Assembly (NCBI GenBank): GCA_003585845.1
Contig: NQOP01000002.1
Location: 490,162 to 518,158 of the forward strand
From: Bifidobacteriaceae bacterium NR021
GTDB taxonomy: Bacteria > Actinomycetota > Actinomycetes > Actinomycetales > Bifidobacteriaceae
DNA length: 27,997 bases
Reading direction: 5' to 3'
Below the pieces are notes generated by a model that worked only from the letters and a program-made list of their open reading frames with translations, had not been told where the DNA came from and ran no database searches. A program made the translations under genes and the position numbers. How positions within the stretch are numbered: the first letter of the stretch is position 1; every line of letters begins with the position of its first letter. This document shows, one piece after another, positions 6,490 through 15,944 of the stretch.

Positions 6490-9084
6490 CTACGCAATCT
6501 TTAGGGTCACATGGTCATCACTCTCTGCACAATCTGCAACTACGCGAGCACCATCATGCACCTTTCCAGAAAGTAGCAATCGAGCAAGTTGATCGCCAAT
6601 TTCCGTCTGAACCAATCTACGCAACGGACGAGCACCATAAACTGGATCGTAGCCATGCTCCGCAAGCCAGGCGCGAGCAGAGTCACTCACATCCAAGCTA
6701 ATGCGGCGGTCGCTCAAGCGTGCAGCCACTTGACGAACTTGAATATCCACAATTCCACCAAGCTCTTCGCGGCTCAACGGATGGAACATAACAAGTTCAT
6801 CCAAACGGTTAATGAACTCTGGCTTAAACTCAGCATGAACAGCATTCATAACAGCCTTGCGCTTAGCAGCATCGTCCAAGCCTTCTTGCACAAGGAATTG
6901 CGAACCCAAGTTTGATGTCATAATCAAAATCGTATTCGTAAAATCAACCGTTCTACCCTGACCGTCAGTCAAACGACCATCATCCAAAACCTGCAACAAA
7001 ACGTCGAATACTTCTGGATGCGCTTTCTCAACTTCGTCAAAAAGCACTACAGAATACGGACGTCTACGCACGGCTTCAGTAAGTTGGCCGCCTTCCTCGT
7101 AGCCAATGTAGCCAGGAGCAGCACCGATTAGACGAGAAACGGAAGCCTTTTCCATGTACTCGCTCATATCAATGCGAACCATTGCACGCTCGTCGTCAAA
7201 CAAAAAGTCAGCAAGAGCCTTAGCAAGCTCCGTCTTACCAACGCCAGTAGGACCCAAGAACAAGAAGGAACCGGTCGGGCGATTCGGGTCTGCAATTCCA
7301 GCACGGCTTCTGCGCACAGCATCCGCTATAGCCTGAATTGCTTCACTTTGACCAACCACACGCTTAGAAAGCTCCTTTTCCATATTGAGCAGCTTCTCAT
7401 TTTCGCCTTGCATCAAGCGACCAACAGGAATGCCCGTCCATTCGCTAACGACTCCAGCAATAGAATCAGCATCAACCTGGTCTGGAACCATCGGCTCTTT
7501 TGCTTCACTCTTAGCATTAGCAGCTTGCGATTCCGCTTCTTCCAAAGCTTTTTGAATGCTTGGGATTTCGCCATACAAAATACGGCTCGCCTGCTCCAAG
7601 TTGCCTTCGCGCGTGAATTTGTCGGCTTCTACGCGCTTAGCGTCGAGTTGCGCTCGCAAATCACCAACCTTATTATGGCCAGCTTTTTCAGCATCCCAAC
7701 ACGCCTTCAAACCAGCAAGCTTTTCGCGCGAGTTTGCCAATTCTTCTTGCAACTTTTCTAAGCGTTCGCGTGCAGCAGCATCTTCCGCTTTCTTCAATTG
7801 CATTTCTTCCATTTCAAGACGCGTAACTTTACGCTGCAATTCGTCGATCTCTTCTGGCTGAGAATCAAGCTCCATACGCAAGTGAGCTGCCGCTTCATCC
7901 ACCAAATCAATCGCTTTATCTGGAAGTTGTCTGCCAGTAATATAGCGGTTTGAAAGCGTTGCTGCAGCTACGATTGCATCGTCACTAATCGTCACCTTGT
8001 GGTGCGCTTCGTAACGTTGCTTAAGCCCGCGTAAAATCGTCACCGTATCTTCAACAGATGGCTCGCCAACGAATACTTGCTGGAATCTGCGTTCAAGCGC
8101 GGAATCCTTTTCAATATGCTCGCGATACTCGTTAAGCGTAGTTGCGCCAACCAAGCGCAGCTCACCGCGCGCAAGCATTGGCTTAAGCATATTGCCAGCA
8201 TCCATTGAACCTTCTGCAGATCCTGCGCCAACAACAGTGTGAATTTCGTCAATAAACGTAATAATTTGACCGTCCGATTGCTGGATTTCCTTCAACACTG
8301 CCTTTAAGCGTTCCTCAAACTCGCCGCGATACTTCGAACCTGCAACCATCGAAGCCAAATCGAGACTGATAAGACGCTTGTTTTGCAAAGTCGTAGGCAC
8401 ATCTCCTGCAACAATTCGCTGCGCTAGTCCTTCTACAACTGCCGTTTTGCCAACGCCCGGCTCGCCAATTAGCACAGGATTGTTCTTCGTGCGGCGAGAA
8501 AGAATCTGAATCACGCGGCGAATCTCCTGGTCGCGCCCAATCACAGGGTCAAGCTTTCCCTCGCGAGCGCGCGCAGTCATATCAACCGAATATTTTTCGA
8601 GCGCTTTGTAGTTGCCTTCCGCGTCTGGGCTGGTAACTTTTGCACCTCCGCGCACAGTTGGCACAGCTTTTCGCAACGCGTCTGCGGAAACGTTGTGCTT
8701 TTTGAAAATATCCGCAACAGCATTTGGCGCGCTTGCAACTATGCCGATAAGCATGTGCTCCGTAGAAACGTATTCGTCTCCCATTGCGCGCATTTCTTTT
8801 TCTGCCTGGCTTAACGCAGCCAAAAGCTGACGACTTGCATCTGGCTTAGTTGTAGTTGAACCAGTAGATGAAGGCAATGCCACTAATGCGTTACGAATTT
8901 CAGCACCGATTTGTTGCGCGTCCGCCCCCGCCTGAGCAATAAGCGCGCGGACGACGCCCTGCTCTTGGCGAAGTAAAGCATCCGCCAAATGCAAAGTGTC
9001 AACTTGCGCATTGCCAGCAGCCGCTGCACTTTGCACAGCGTCGCTTAATGCGTCTTGCGCTAAGGTTGTAAACTTTTGTTCCAT
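6490..9084 (-). CDS. clpB: ClpB disaggregase (AAA+ chaperone)
   Basis: 864 residues, the normal length. It has the N-terminal Clp repeat domain (1-145), first AAA+ module with Walker A GEPGVGKT (207-214) and Walker B FIDEIH (277-282), coiled-coil middle domain (about 403-525), and second AAA+ module with Walker A GPTGVGKT (611-618). The sensor and C-terminal segment [11 protein letters not shown] is intact. ClpB works as a cytoplasmic hexamer, pulling polypeptides from aggregates with DnaK. ATG 9084 has a good GAGGT ribosome site. A perfect HspR operator lies 193 bp upstream, so heat-shock derepression is expected. Codon use is less A/T-rich than the ABC operon, as for a conserved, well-expressed gene. 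Confidence 0.98.
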   Translation of the reverse strand: MEQKFTTLAQDALSDAVQSAAAAGNAQVDTLHLADALLRQEQGVVRALIAQAGADAQQIGAEIRNALVALPSSTGSTTTKPDASRQLLAALSQAEKEMRAMGDEYVSTEHMLIGIVASAPNAVADIFKKHNVSADALRKAVPTVRGGAKVTSPDAEGNYKALEKYSVDMTARAREGKLDPVIGRDQEIRRVIQILSRRTKNNPVLIGEPGVGKTAVVEGLAQRIVAGDVPTTLQNKRLISLDLASMVAGSKYRGEFEERLKAVLKEIQQSDGQIITFIDEIHTVVGAGSAEGSMDAGNMLKPMLARGELRLVGATTLNEYREHIEKDSALERRFQQVFVGEPSVEDTVTILRGLKQRYEAHHKVTISDDAIVAAATLSNRYITGRQLPDKAIDLVDEAAAHLRMELDSQPEEIDELQRKVTRLEMEEMQLKKAEDAAARERLEKLQEELANSREKLAGLKACWDAEKAGHNKVGDLRAQLDAKRVEADKFTREGNLEQASRILYGEIPSIQKALEEAESQAANAKSEAKEPMVPDQVDADSIAGVVSEWTGIPVGRLMQGENEKLLNMEKELSKRVVGQSEAIQAIADAVRRSRAGIADPNRPTGSFLFLGPTGVGKTELAKALADFLFDDERAMVRIDMSEYMEKASVSRLIGAAPGYIGYEEGGQLTEAVRRRPYSVVLFDEVEKAHPEVFDVLLQVLDDGRLTDGQGRTVDFTNTILIMTSNLGSQFLVQEGLDDAAKRKAVMNAVHAEFKPEFINRLDELVMFHPLSREELGGIVDIQVRQVAARLSDRRISLDVSDSARAWLAEHGYDPVYGARPLRRLVQTEIGDQLARLLLSGKVHDGARVVADCAESDDHVTLKIA

Positions 9085-9137
9085 ATCTACCTCATTTCCA
9101 CGAAAGCTCTAAAACACATTTCAGTTAAGTCAAATCG

Positions 9138-9183
9138 CTGCAACTTTTATTGCAACTTTTATTGCAACTCTCGCTGCAATTTC
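9138..9183. repeat. 12-bp tandem repeat in the clpB leader
   Basis: Unit YTGCAACTTTTA: 9138-9149 and 9150-9161 are nearly identical, 9162-9173 diverges in its second half, and 9174-9183 is a partial copy. It lies between the HspR operator and the clpB start, so it would be part of the 5' untranslated RNA. No function is evident; it may be slippage-derived. Confidence 0.7.
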
Positions 9184-9276
9184 AAGCTTTTTGACGATAC
9201 TTTCGAGTTCTAACGAGCTTTCACTTTCATGTATCTGATACGTATAACAGATTTTCCTATAACTTTATTCCTAAAA

Positions 9277-9297
9277 CTTGAGTGTACTAGACTCAAG
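9277..9297. promoter_or_regulatory. HspR operator (HAIR element)
   Basis: CTTGAGT, 7 bp, ACTCAAG: a perfect match to the HAIR consensus bound by the actinobacterial heat-shock repressor HspR. The flanking A/T bases extend the symmetry. On the minus strand the distal half contains a TTGAGT that could serve as a -35 with TAGGAA 17 bp on, so HspR would cover the clpB promoter; that promoter assignment is weak. It is also 113 bp upstream of the divergent gene at 9411. Confidence 0.9.
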
Positions 9298-9330
9298 TTT
9301 TGTTTTCAAGAACTTTCGATCGCAAATAAT

Positions 9331-9396
9331 TTAATTAAGCAGCAAGCAAAGTTTAGTTAAGTATCGAGCAATGCTTAATTAAGTAGCAAATATGTC
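9331..9396 (+). repeat. Three direct repeats at a 22-bp period upstream of the FAH-family gene
   Basis: Units begin at 9331, 9353 and 9375 and share TTARTTAAGYA followed by (A/T)GCAA or a close variant. The spacing is exactly 22 bp, about two helical turns, so the same face of the helix is presented. The array ends just before the TAATCT hexamer at 9398, the position of an activator or repressor array. Confidence 0.6.
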
Positions 9397-9397
9397 G

Positions 9398-9403
9398 TAA
9401 TCT
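9398..9403 (+). promoter_or_regulatory. -10 element of FAH-family gene (leaderless)
   Basis: TAATCT lies 7 nt before the ATG at 9411, placing the transcription start at or within a base or two of the start codon. No Shine-Dalgarno sequence precedes this ATG. A 17-bp spacer places TTAATT of the third direct repeat at -35, a poor match. Confidence 0.5.
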
Positions 9404-9410
9404 TAAAAGC

Positions 9411-10226
9411 ATGAGAATTGCACGTTTTTCGTATAATGAAGTTCCGCAATACGCTTTCGTTCAAAAAGACGAAACCGACGGTAAAGATTATTTAGTAGCG
9501 CTTGAAGGGCATCCTTTAAGCCCGCAAGGAGTTAAGCCAACTGGTAAACGTTACGCGTTGGATGCGGATGGCGTGCGCTTGCTTGTGCCTGTAATTCCTT
9601 CAAAAGTTTACGGATTGGCAAAAAATTACGATACACGTTCTGATGACGAGCGCGCTACTTCTCCTGCGGCTTCTTCGCATACCGCCGCAGATATGGTTAT
9701 TTTTACAAAGCCGAGCACATCTGTAGTCGGTCCGGACGATCCGATTGTTATTCCTGCTTGCTCAAACGACATGAATTTTGAACCAGAAGTGGCAGTTGTT
9801 ATGGGCAAAATCGCCAAAAATGTGACTGCAGATACCGCAATGAATTACGTTTTTGGCTTTACTTGCGTAAATGACGTAACTTTGCGAGATTGCGCAGGAA
9901 GCGACCCAATGTGGACGCGCGCAAAAGGTTTCGACACTTCTTGCCCACTTGGACCTTGGATTACAACCGAGCTAAATTGGCGCGATGCACATATTTCATT
10001 TACGCTTAATGGTGAAAATGTGCCAGAAGCCGACGGTACTACAGCTCGACTTATTCACAGTATTCCTGAGCAAATTGCTGCGATTTCAAGCTTCTCAACG
10101 CTTCTTCCGGGAGATGTAATTTTGACAGGAACTCCATACCCAGCTGGAACTTTGCGCGCTGGTGACGAAGCTATCGTGCACGTAGATGGCATCGGTTCGC
10201 TGCGCAATGTGATTGTGCATGCGTAA
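9411..10226 (+). CDS. Fumarylacetoacetate hydrolase family protein
   Basis: 271 residues. Residues about 64-270 form an FAH catalytic domain: KVYGLAKNYDTRS (65-77), FTKPSTSVVGPDDPI (98-112), metal ligands in FEPEVAVV (E124, E126) and D155 of VNDVTLRD, K172 in RAKGFDTSCPLGP, and the closing LLPGDVILTGTP. The first 60 residues are the short N-terminal domain of this group. Family members cleave C-C bonds, isomerise or decarboxylate 2-oxo acids; actinobacterial paralogues are often labelled 2-hydroxyhepta-2,4-diene-1,7-dioate isomerase, and the real substrate is unknown. It stands alone, divergent from clpB and convergent with yggS. The start fits leaderless transcription and a 22-bp repeat array precedes it. 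Confidence 0.88.
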   Translation: MRIARFSYNEVPQYAFVQKDETDGKDYLVALEGHPLSPQGVKPTGKRYALDADGVRLLVPVIPSKVYGLAKNYDTRSDDERATSPAASSHTAADMVIFTKPSTSVVGPDDPIVIPACSNDMNFEPEVAVVMGKIAKNVTADTAMNYVFGFTCVNDVTLRDCAGSDPMWTRAKGFDTSCPLGPWITTELNWRDAHISFTLNGENVPEADGTTARLIHSIPEQIAAISSFSTLLPGDVILTGTPYPAGTLRAGDEAIVHVDGIGSLRNVIVHA

Positions 10227-10240
10227 CTAAAATCATCAAT

Positions 10241-10266
10241 TTGACTTAAAACTTTGACTTAAAACT
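10241..10266. repeat. Perfect 13-bp tandem duplication at a convergent junction
   Basis: TTGACTTAAAACT occurs twice head to tail. The second copy overlaps the yggS stop codon (TAG at 10265-10267, minus). It lies between two convergent genes where no hairpin terminator is visible. Confidence 0.9.
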
Positions 10267-11065
10267 ACACAAATGCTCGTGGGCCAAAGATTGCCGAACC
10301 GATTCGAACCATCGTTGAACCTTCGGCAATCGCCCACGCAAAATCGCCGGACATTCCCATCGAAAGCTCTAGTTTTGTAGAGTTTCCATCATGATCTTGC
10401 GCGAGTTGTTCACTCACACAATCTCTAATTTCTCGCAATTTTGCGAAACCGCTTCTCACTATTTTTTCATCATCCACGCGCGCTCCAAGCGTCATAAATC
10501 CGCGCAAATTAAGCGCAGGCAGGCTAGATATAGCGAGAGCTTCGTCAATCGCACGTTCGGGAGCGCACCCGGATTTTGTAGATTCTCCCGAAACGTTCAC
10601 TTCCAACATAACGTCTGTGCAAAGTCCCAAATTTTGCGCGCGAGCAGATATTTTTTGCGCAAGTTCAATGCCGTCAACCGACTGAATACCATTTGCGAGT
10701 GGTAAAACTTTGTTTATTTTATTGCTTTGCAGCTGACCGATTAAGTAGAGCGGAATTTCGCCGTTCACACCAACGTTTAAATTCTCGCGAGCAGCTTGCA
10801 CGCGTAAAATTTCGGCTTTTGCAACGATTTCTTGCGGGCGATTTTCCCCAATTACTCGCACTCCTGCTCTGAGCGCTGCCATAATTTCGCCAACATCTCG
10901 CGTTTTAGTTGCGGCAAGTAGTGTAACCGACTCAGCTTTGCGACCATAATGCGATTCGGCTTGAGCAATGGCATCTTGCACCCTGTGCACGCCGTCGGCA
11001 ATTTGACGCGCACGAACACAATCGACCTCAGTATTCGCTAAATCTTTTTGCGTCATATATGCCAT
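10265..11065 (-). CDS. yggS: YggS/PLPBP-family pyridoxal phosphate homeostasis protein
   Basis: 266 residues with the single-domain alanine-racemase-like TIM barrel. The PLP-binding Lys is K54 in LLAATKTRD; next come VRVIGENRPQEI, HLIGQLQSNK-type (here YLIGQLQSNKINKVLPLANGIQSVD), the LRGFMTLGA strand, and the phosphate-binding end LELSMGMSGDF...GSTMVRIGSAIFG. The family buffers PLP and affects amino-acid metabolism, without racemase activity. ATG 11065 is preceded by GGGGC; a second ATG at 11056 is also possible. It is 35 bp downstream of gluQ on the same strand, so an operon is likely. An N-terminal extension of about 15 residues precedes the family start. Confidence 0.93.
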   Translation of the reverse strand: MAYMTQKDLANTEVDCVRARQIADGVHRVQDAIAQAESHYGRKAESVTLLAATKTRDVGEIMAALRAGVRVIGENRPQEIVAKAEILRVQAARENLNVGVNGEIPLYLIGQLQSNKINKVLPLANGIQSVDGIELAQKISARAQNLGLCTDVMLEVNVSGESTKSGCAPERAIDEALAISSLPALNLRGFMTLGARVDDEKIVRSGFAKLREIRDCVSEQLAQDHDGNSTKLELSMGMSGDFAWAIAEGSTMVRIGSAIFGPRAFV

Positions 11066-11100
11066 TTATTGCCCCAATCTATCAAACCTAACTACATAGT

Positions 11101-12150
11101 TTAGTCAAGGAAGGGCACGGATTTGTCGGCTAGGTTTGCGCGAACAGAATCCCACGGCGTGTCAAGGCTTTTAAATAACGCGAGCGCGTCGGCAGCACTC
11201 ATATCTACCGGCTGATTTTGACCATGCTTTTTGTATCCCAAAAGATACATGCAATAGCCAATCATGCGCTCAGCGCTCCAGCCAGATTCTCGAAGCGCAC
11301 CAACATCAAGCGAATGTTTACTTTTGGCAAGTCGCTCGCCTTGAGCGTTATCAATCAGCGGCAAGTGCGCAAATTGCGGACGCACATAATGCACACCGTG
11401 AGCCGCAAAAAATCCCGATTTTTCAAGCAACTCACCAATCCAAATCTGCAACGCTGCCGAACGAAGCAAATCGCGGCCGCGCACAATATCATTTACTCCC
11501 GAAAGCACGTCGTCAACAACAACCGCAAGTTGATACGAAAAAACGCCATCCGCGCGGCGAATCACCATGTCACCCAAATCGCGATCAATATTAAAAGATT
11601 GCACGCCAAAAATCGCGTCTTCAAAATCAATATTTGCTTGTCTTAAATCAGCAGGCGGCACCGCAAGTCGCAAAGAATGTTGCTGGTTATTTTGCAAACG
11701 CTTTTCGATTTGTGCCAAACCTTCCGCAGTTTTGCGCAGATTTCTGCACGTACCCGGATAGCGTATAAAACCGTCGCCTTCCTGCGGAGCTGCAATCGCG
11801 CGAATATCGGAACGCGAGCAAAAACAAGGGTAGATTAGCGAATTTCCATCTTCATCTTGCAAAGATTCTAGTGATTCAAGAGCCTCTTGGTAAATTGCAG
11901 TTCGCTCATGCTGATAAGTCGGCTCACCAACCCAATCAAGGCCAGCCCACTTCAAATCGTCAATCACTCGCGCGCTAGCATCCTTCGGCATGCGAGCAAT
12001 ATCAAGATCTTCCAAACGCAAAAGCATGTAGCCGCCCTGCGATTTCGCAGAAAGCCACGCAGCCAACATTGCTACCATATTGCCAATATGCATGCGCCCA
12101 GAAGGAGTAGGCGCAAAACGACCAATTGCAATAGTTGACTTCGAAAACAT
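11101..12150 (-). CDS. gluQ: Glutamyl-Q tRNA(Asp) synthetase-like protein
   Basis: 349 residues: a class I glutamyl-tRNA synthetase catalytic core with no anticodon-binding domain, the hallmark of GluQRS. Seen are FAPTPSGRMHIGN (12-24, HIGH motif), LLRLEDLDIARM, the zinc-site pattern YPCFCSRS...YPGTC, RRADGVFSYQLAVVVDD, and a KMSKS-like RLAKSKHS. GluQRS loads glutamate onto queuosine of tRNA(Asp), so it implies that queuosine or a salvage route is present; nothing in the window supplies it. ATG 12150 has GGAAAG upstream. First gene of a two-gene run with yggS. Somewhat longer than typical GluQRS (about 300), with a C-terminal helical tail. Confidence 0.88.
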   Translation of the reverse strand: MFSKSTIAIGRFAPTPSGRMHIGNMVAMLAAWLSAKSQGGYMLLRLEDLDIARMPKDASARVIDDLKWAGLDWVGEPTYQHERTAIYQEALESLESLQDEDGNSLIYPCFCSRSDIRAIAAPQEGDGFIRYPGTCRNLRKTAEGLAQIEKRLQNNQQHSLRLAVPPADLRQANIDFEDAIFGVQSFNIDRDLGDMVIRRADGVFSYQLAVVVDDVLSGVNDIVRGRDLLRSAALQIWIGELLEKSGFFAAHGVHYVRPQFAHLPLIDNAQGERLAKSKHSLDVGALRESGWSAERMIGYCMYLLGYKKHGQNQPVDMSAADALALFKSLDTPWDSVRANLADKSVPFLD

Positions 12151-12204
12151 GATTTCGTCTTTCCTGATATCTTTCCTAATACCCTTCTTAATAAGTATAA
12201 ACTT

Positions 12205-12250
12205 GCAAAATAAAAAGCGCGTAACGCATTCATACTAGCATTACGCGCTT
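12205..12250 (-). terminator. Rho-independent terminator after the aquaglyceroporin gene
   Basis: A perfect 10-bp stem AAGCGCGTAA / TTACGCGCTT (12215-12224 with 12241-12250), followed on the minus strand by TTTTTATTTTG. It lies about 60 bp beyond the aquaporin stop codon. The plus-strand side lacks a T-run, so it serves the minus-strand gene. Confidence 0.9.
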
Positions 12251-12308
12251 CTTACAATCGCAACCAATCGCAATAAACTTCAATCAATCACAATTAAAAG
12301 CAAATGTT

Positions 12309-13040
12309 TTATGCAAATAACGACTTAAACATAAGAACGCCCAAAATTGCGCCGGCAATAGGAGCAACAACTGGAATCCACGCTTCACCCCAGCGAGAAG
12401 ATCCCTTGTGTGGAATTGGCAAAATCGCGTGAAGCAAACGCGGCATAAGATCACGCGCAGGGTTCAAAGCAGGACCAGTTGGGCCACCCATAGAAGTCAC
12501 CAAGCCCCAAACAACGAAGCCAACAACGATGGCCGCAGCCGCATGACCATCCTCACCCCACTTGGAAAGCAGGCAGCACAATGCGCAAAGCACCAGCACA
12601 AGCGTGCCGAAGAACTCGTTAAGGAAGTAGTTCAACTTGTTGTTATGTGCATCCGTAGTGCAGAAAGTACCAAGAATAGCTCCCGGCTCCTCAGTTTCGT
12701 TGTAGTGCGGCAAATAAGTTACGTACACAATAAGCTGGCCAACCAATGCACCCAAAAGCTGTGCAACAATATAAGGAGCTACATCCTTCCATGGGAACAT
12801 GCCGTTTACTGCTTGCGCAATTGTCATAGCAGGATTGATATGCGCACCGGAAATTCCGCCAAACATGAGCACTGGGAACATCACACCGAAACCGTAGCCC
12901 ATAGCAATATTTAGCCAACCAGCATGGTGTCCTTTAGTATTTTTTAATTCAACGTTTGCTACAGCACCGTTTCCGAAAATCATAAGAATAGCAGTGCCAA
13001 TAAATTCTGCAGCCAACATTGCCATAAACGAATGTTGCAT
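12309..13040 (-). CDS. MIP-family aquaglyceroporin
   Basis: 243 residues from ATG 13040, just before FMAMLAAEFIGTA, the usual start of this family; an in-frame GTG at 13088 would add 16 charged residues and is less likely. Six membrane helices and two half-helices with NPA boxes: GAHINPAMT (NPA 69-71) and GPALNPARDLMPR (NPA 193-195). The Asp after NPAR (D197) is the mark of glycerol-conducting members, so it probably passes glycerol and small solutes. Upstream are two AGGA-type ribosome sites in AAGGATCGAAGGACC. Single-gene unit with its own terminator. No glycerol kinase or phosphatase lies nearby to fix the physiological substrate. Confidence 0.93.
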   Translation of the reverse strand: MQHSFMAMLAAEFIGTAILMIFGNGAVANVELKNTKGHHAGWLNIAMGYGFGVMFPVLMFGGISGAHINPAMTIAQAVNGMFPWKDVAPYIVAQLLGALVGQLIVYVTYLPHYNETEEPGAILGTFCTTDAHNNKLNYFLNEFFGTLVLVLCALCCLLSKWGEDGHAAAAIVVGFVVWGLVTSMGGPTGPALNPARDLMPRLLHAILPIPHKGSSRWGEAWIPVVAPIAGAILGVLMFKSLFA

Positions 13041-13248
13041 GGTCCTTCGATCCTTCTTACCTGTTTCAAACTCCACACACGTAATCACGCGTCAATAAAT
13101 TCACAACTCGCAATTGCGATTAGCACAGCATGGAACACAATACATTCTCATTTTCAAAGAAGCTAAGAAAATGAATTCCAACAATTATTCTTTGATAGTT
13201 TCCCTTATGCGCGCGACAGTCTGCGCGAGCAGTAAAATCGCCCTCACA

Positions 13249-13281
13249 TCAAAAGAGGCCCGCCACTTTGGCGAGCCTCTT
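13249..13281 (-). terminator. Orphan terminator-like hairpin
   Basis: AAGAGGC (13253-13259) pairs with GCCTCTT (13275-13281); an inner GCC/GGC continues the stem after a 2-nt mismatch, with loop ACTTT. Read on the minus strand it ends in CTTTTGATG, a short T-run. No gene lies immediately upstream on that strand, and it is about 210 bp before the aquaporin start, so it could be an attenuator in that leader or end an unseen RNA. Confidence 0.45.
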
Positions 13282-13577
13282 ATCTACAAAAACAATATCT
13301 GCGGTTTCATCTTCACAACATCCTCGTTGCAACGGTTAAAGTCTTAAATATCCCGTCCAACGTCCACGGATTTCATATCCATACACTTTTGTGGGTTACC
13401 GCTATCTCTTTTTTGTTTTTGTAATTATTATTATCATCGTTTTTTATCTAATAGTAAAGAGCAAATTAGCCTTTGTTAACATATTGTCACTACTGTTCAA
13501 TTGCACACGAAAAATCGTAACTCTTGCGGCATTTTGTGAACATGCAAAGGTTGTCATGTTAAATTACGTTCACATAA

Positions 13578-13595
13578 GACACGCTCCGGCGTGTC
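13578..13595. other. 7-bp hairpin in the ppk upstream region
   Basis: GACACGC, loop TCCG, GCGTGTC, followed 9 nt later by TTTTT. It contains the GTG at 13591 that could be mistaken for the ppk start. It might act as an operator, a terminator protecting ppk, or a leader structure. Confidence 0.5.
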
Positions 13596-13680
13596 GCAAG
13601 ATATTTTTCGAGCGCGAAGCAAGCAAATAAAATCGACACTCATTCGCGCACTTCCCTTACAACGCATACAATTACAGAAT

Positions 13681-15918
13681 ATGGTACAAATTTTTGACGC
13701 TCCCTCAAAGGCGATTCTGCGCGGTCAAATTGCAGAGCATATCGCCGAAGATGAAAAGGCAGAAAAGCGTGAAGCTCGTGAGGGTGAGCTACCGTTGCCA
13801 AAAGATCGTTTCTTCGACCGAGAATTAAGCTGGTTGAAGTTCAATCGTCGCGTGCTTGAGTTGGCTCAGAATACAGATTTGCCACTTCTTGAACGCGCTA
13901 ATTTTGCTGCTATATTTGCGTCAAATCTCGACGAATTCTTTATGGTTCGAGTTGCAGGATTAAAGCGCAGAATAGATTCTGGAATAGCAGTAACTGCAGC
14001 ATCCGGCTTAAGCCCTCGCCAGCAGTTGCGTGCTATTAGTGAAGTAACTCACCGCCGCCAAGATGAGCACGCTCACTATGTTATTGAGCACATTCTTCCT
14101 GAGCTTGCCAAACAGCGCATTGTTTTGCTCAGCTGGGATAAGCTTACAGAATCAGAAAAAACACGTTTGTCTGATTACTACAAAAAGCAAGTTTTCCCTG
14201 TTCTTACGCCTCTTGCAGTGGATCCTGCTCACCCATTCCCATACATTTCCGGCAAGTCTATTAACTTGGCTGTTATCGTCGAAAATCCAAATTCTGGAAA
14301 GTCGCATTTTGCGCGCGTAAAAATTCCAGATAATTTGAATCGCCTTGTACCAGTTGACGATTTAACAGATGAAGAAGGTCGCGAAGAGCGTTACGGCTTC
14401 ATTACTATGGAAAAGCTGATTGCAGCACACTTGGAATCGCTTTTCCCAGGCATGATTATTAAGGAAGCCCGCTCCTTCCGAGTTACGCGCAACGAGGACA
14501 TTGACGTTGAGGAAGACGACGCAGAAAATCTGCTCAACGCTATGGAGAAGGAACTCCTTCGTCGTCGTTTTGGACCGCCTATTCGTTTGGAAATTTCTAA
14601 CGAAGCCAGCCCATTCCTTTCTCAGCTTCTTGCAAATCAGCTTCGTGTAAGCCCTGAGGAAGTATATCGCTTGCCTTCGCCGCTTGATATGACGGTATTG
14701 TTTGAATTACAGGCGCTTGATCGCCCAGATTTGAAGTATCGTCCGTTTATTCCTACTACGAACCGTCAGATTGCGGAAGTTGAAACTAGCCACGCGCAAG
14801 ATATTTTCGCTTCGATTCGCGAGCACGACATTTTGTTGCATCATCCTTACGATTCGTTCTCTACTTCTGTGCAGGCTTTCCTTGCGCAAGCTGCTGCTGA
14901 TCCGAAGGTTCTTGCAATTAAGCAAACTTTGTATCGTACGTCTAGCAATTCGCCAATTATTGACGCTCTTGTTGACGCAGCTCACGCTGGCAAGCAGGTG
15001 CTTGCGCTGGTTGAGATTAAAGCACGATTTGACGAGGATGCAAATATTGCTTGGGCTCGTAAGCTTGAGCGCGCAGGCGTTCACGTTGTGTACGGCATTG
15101 TTGGTTTGAAAACTCACTGCAAGCTTTCACTCGTGGTTCGTCAGGAAGCAGAAGGATTGCGACGCTACTGCCACGTTGGCACAGGTAATTACAATCCTAA
15201 GACTGCTCGCTTGTACACGGATTTGGGATTGCTTACTTGCGATCCTGTAGTCGGCCAGGATTTGACTCGCTTGTTTAATCAGCTTTCTGGTTATGCGCCG
15301 AAGTCTAGTTTCCACCGCCTTCTTGTTGCTCCTCGTACAGTTCGAACTGGTATTATTGAGCGAATTCAGCGCGAGGAAGCTGCAGCTCTTGCTGGAAAGG
15401 AAGCTTGGATTAAGATTAAGGTCAATTCTGTGGTTGACGAGAAGACTATTGACGCTTTGTATCGAGCTTCGCAAGCTGGAGTAAAGATTGATATCGTTGA
15501 GCGCGGAATCTGCTCGCTTAAGCCTGGAATTGAGGGATTGAGCGACAATATTCGCGTTCGCTCTATTCTTGGCCGATTCCTTGAGCACAGCCGTATTTAC
15601 GCATTCGCTAATTCTTGCGGTCCGCAGATTGGTGACGGCCCTGCAAGCGGTCCAGAAGTGTGGATTGGTTCGGCTGATTTAATGCACCGTAATCTTGACC
15701 GCCGCGTTGAGACGCTGGTTCGTATCAGTGCGCCTGATCAGGTTGAAGCTTTGATTCAGTACATTGATTTGCAAATGGCTGATTCTACTGTTTCGTGGTG
15801 GATGGATGGCGACGGCACGTATACCTTGCATTCTCGCGATAAGGAAGGTCGTCCGCTCGTAGACAGCCAGGCTTACTTGATTCACACTCACACGCGTAAG
15901 CCTCGCGGTGCGAACTAA
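13681..15918 (+). CDS. ppk: Polyphosphate kinase (PPK1)
   Basis: 745 residues from ATG 13681. An in-frame GTG at 13591 would start inside a hairpin and add 30 poorly conserved residues; the ATG has TACAAT 8 nt before it. PPK1 reversibly polymerises the gamma-phosphate of ATP into polyphosphate. N domain begins [21 protein letters not shown]; head domain follows; two phospholipase-D-like C domains hold the phospho-accepting His in [10 protein letters not shown] (H479, equivalent to E. coli H435) and the second His in [10 protein letters not shown] (H636, equivalent to H592). [21 protein letters not shown] and the Lys/Arg around IKQTLYRTS are intact. It is followed by its own terminator and then the mutT1-like gene, the same neighbour as in mycobacteria. 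Confidence 0.97.
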   Translation: MVQIFDAPSKAILRGQIAEHIAEDEKAEKREAREGELPLPKDRFFDRELSWLKFNRRVLELAQNTDLPLLERANFAAIFASNLDEFFMVRVAGLKRRIDSGIAVTAASGLSPRQQLRAISEVTHRRQDEHAHYVIEHILPELAKQRIVLLSWDKLTESEKTRLSDYYKKQVFPVLTPLAVDPAHPFPYISGKSINLAVIVENPNSGKSHFARVKIPDNLNRLVPVDDLTDEEGREERYGFITMEKLIAAHLESLFPGMIIKEARSFRVTRNEDIDVEEDDAENLLNAMEKELLRRRFGPPIRLEISNEASPFLSQLLANQLRVSPEEVYRLPSPLDMTVLFELQALDRPDLKYRPFIPTTNRQIAEVETSHAQDIFASIREHDILLHHPYDSFSTSVQAFLAQAAADPKVLAIKQTLYRTSSNSPIIDALVDAAHAGKQVLALVEIKARFDEDANIAWARKLERAGVHVVYGIVGLKTHCKLSLVVRQEAEGLRRYCHVGTGNYNPKTARLYTDLGLLTCDPVVGQDLTRLFNQLSGYAPKSSFHRLLVAPRTVRTGIIERIQREEAAALAGKEAWIKIKVNSVVDEKTIDALYRASQAGVKIDIVERGICSLKPGIEGLSDNIRVRSILGRFLEHSRIYAFANSCGPQIGDGPASGPEVWIGSADLMHRNLDRRVETLVRISAPDQVEALIQYIDLQMADSTVSWWMDGDGTYTLHSRDKEGRPLVDSQAYLIHTHTRKPRGAN

Positions 15919-15944
15919 TCGCAAGCAACTAAATAAACGATAAG

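Larger units (their letters stand above)
13041..13680. other. Long divergent intergenic region between aquaglyceroporin gene and ppk
   Basis: 640 bp with no convincing gene. It holds a 12-bp palindrome TCGCAATTGCGA (13108-13119), a terminator-like hairpin (13249-13281), a T-rich stretch (about 13400-13450), scattered GTTCAC-like words (GTGAAC 13535-13540, GTTCAC 13568-13573) and a 7-bp hairpin (13578-13595). Both promoters, for ppk rightward and the aquaporin leftward, must lie here. Confidence 0.7.

Noticed and set aside
13114..13347. A 77-residue plus-strand ORF before ppk
   Set aside because: It contains the hairpin at 13249-13281, has no ribosome site and no recognisable domain.
13481..13573. 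A PhoP (PHO) box upstream of ppk
   Set aside because: GTTCAC-like words occur, but not as direct repeats at 11-bp spacing, so the assignment is not supported.
13591..13680. Longer ppk start at GTG 13591
   Set aside because: The GTG is inside a perfect hairpin and the added 30 residues do not resemble the family; ATG 13681 has a TACAAT hexamer at leaderless distance.
14707..15588. Long minus-strand ORFs opposite ppk
   Set aside because: They lie antisense to a clear PPK1 reading frame and show only composition-driven Leu/Ser-rich sequence.
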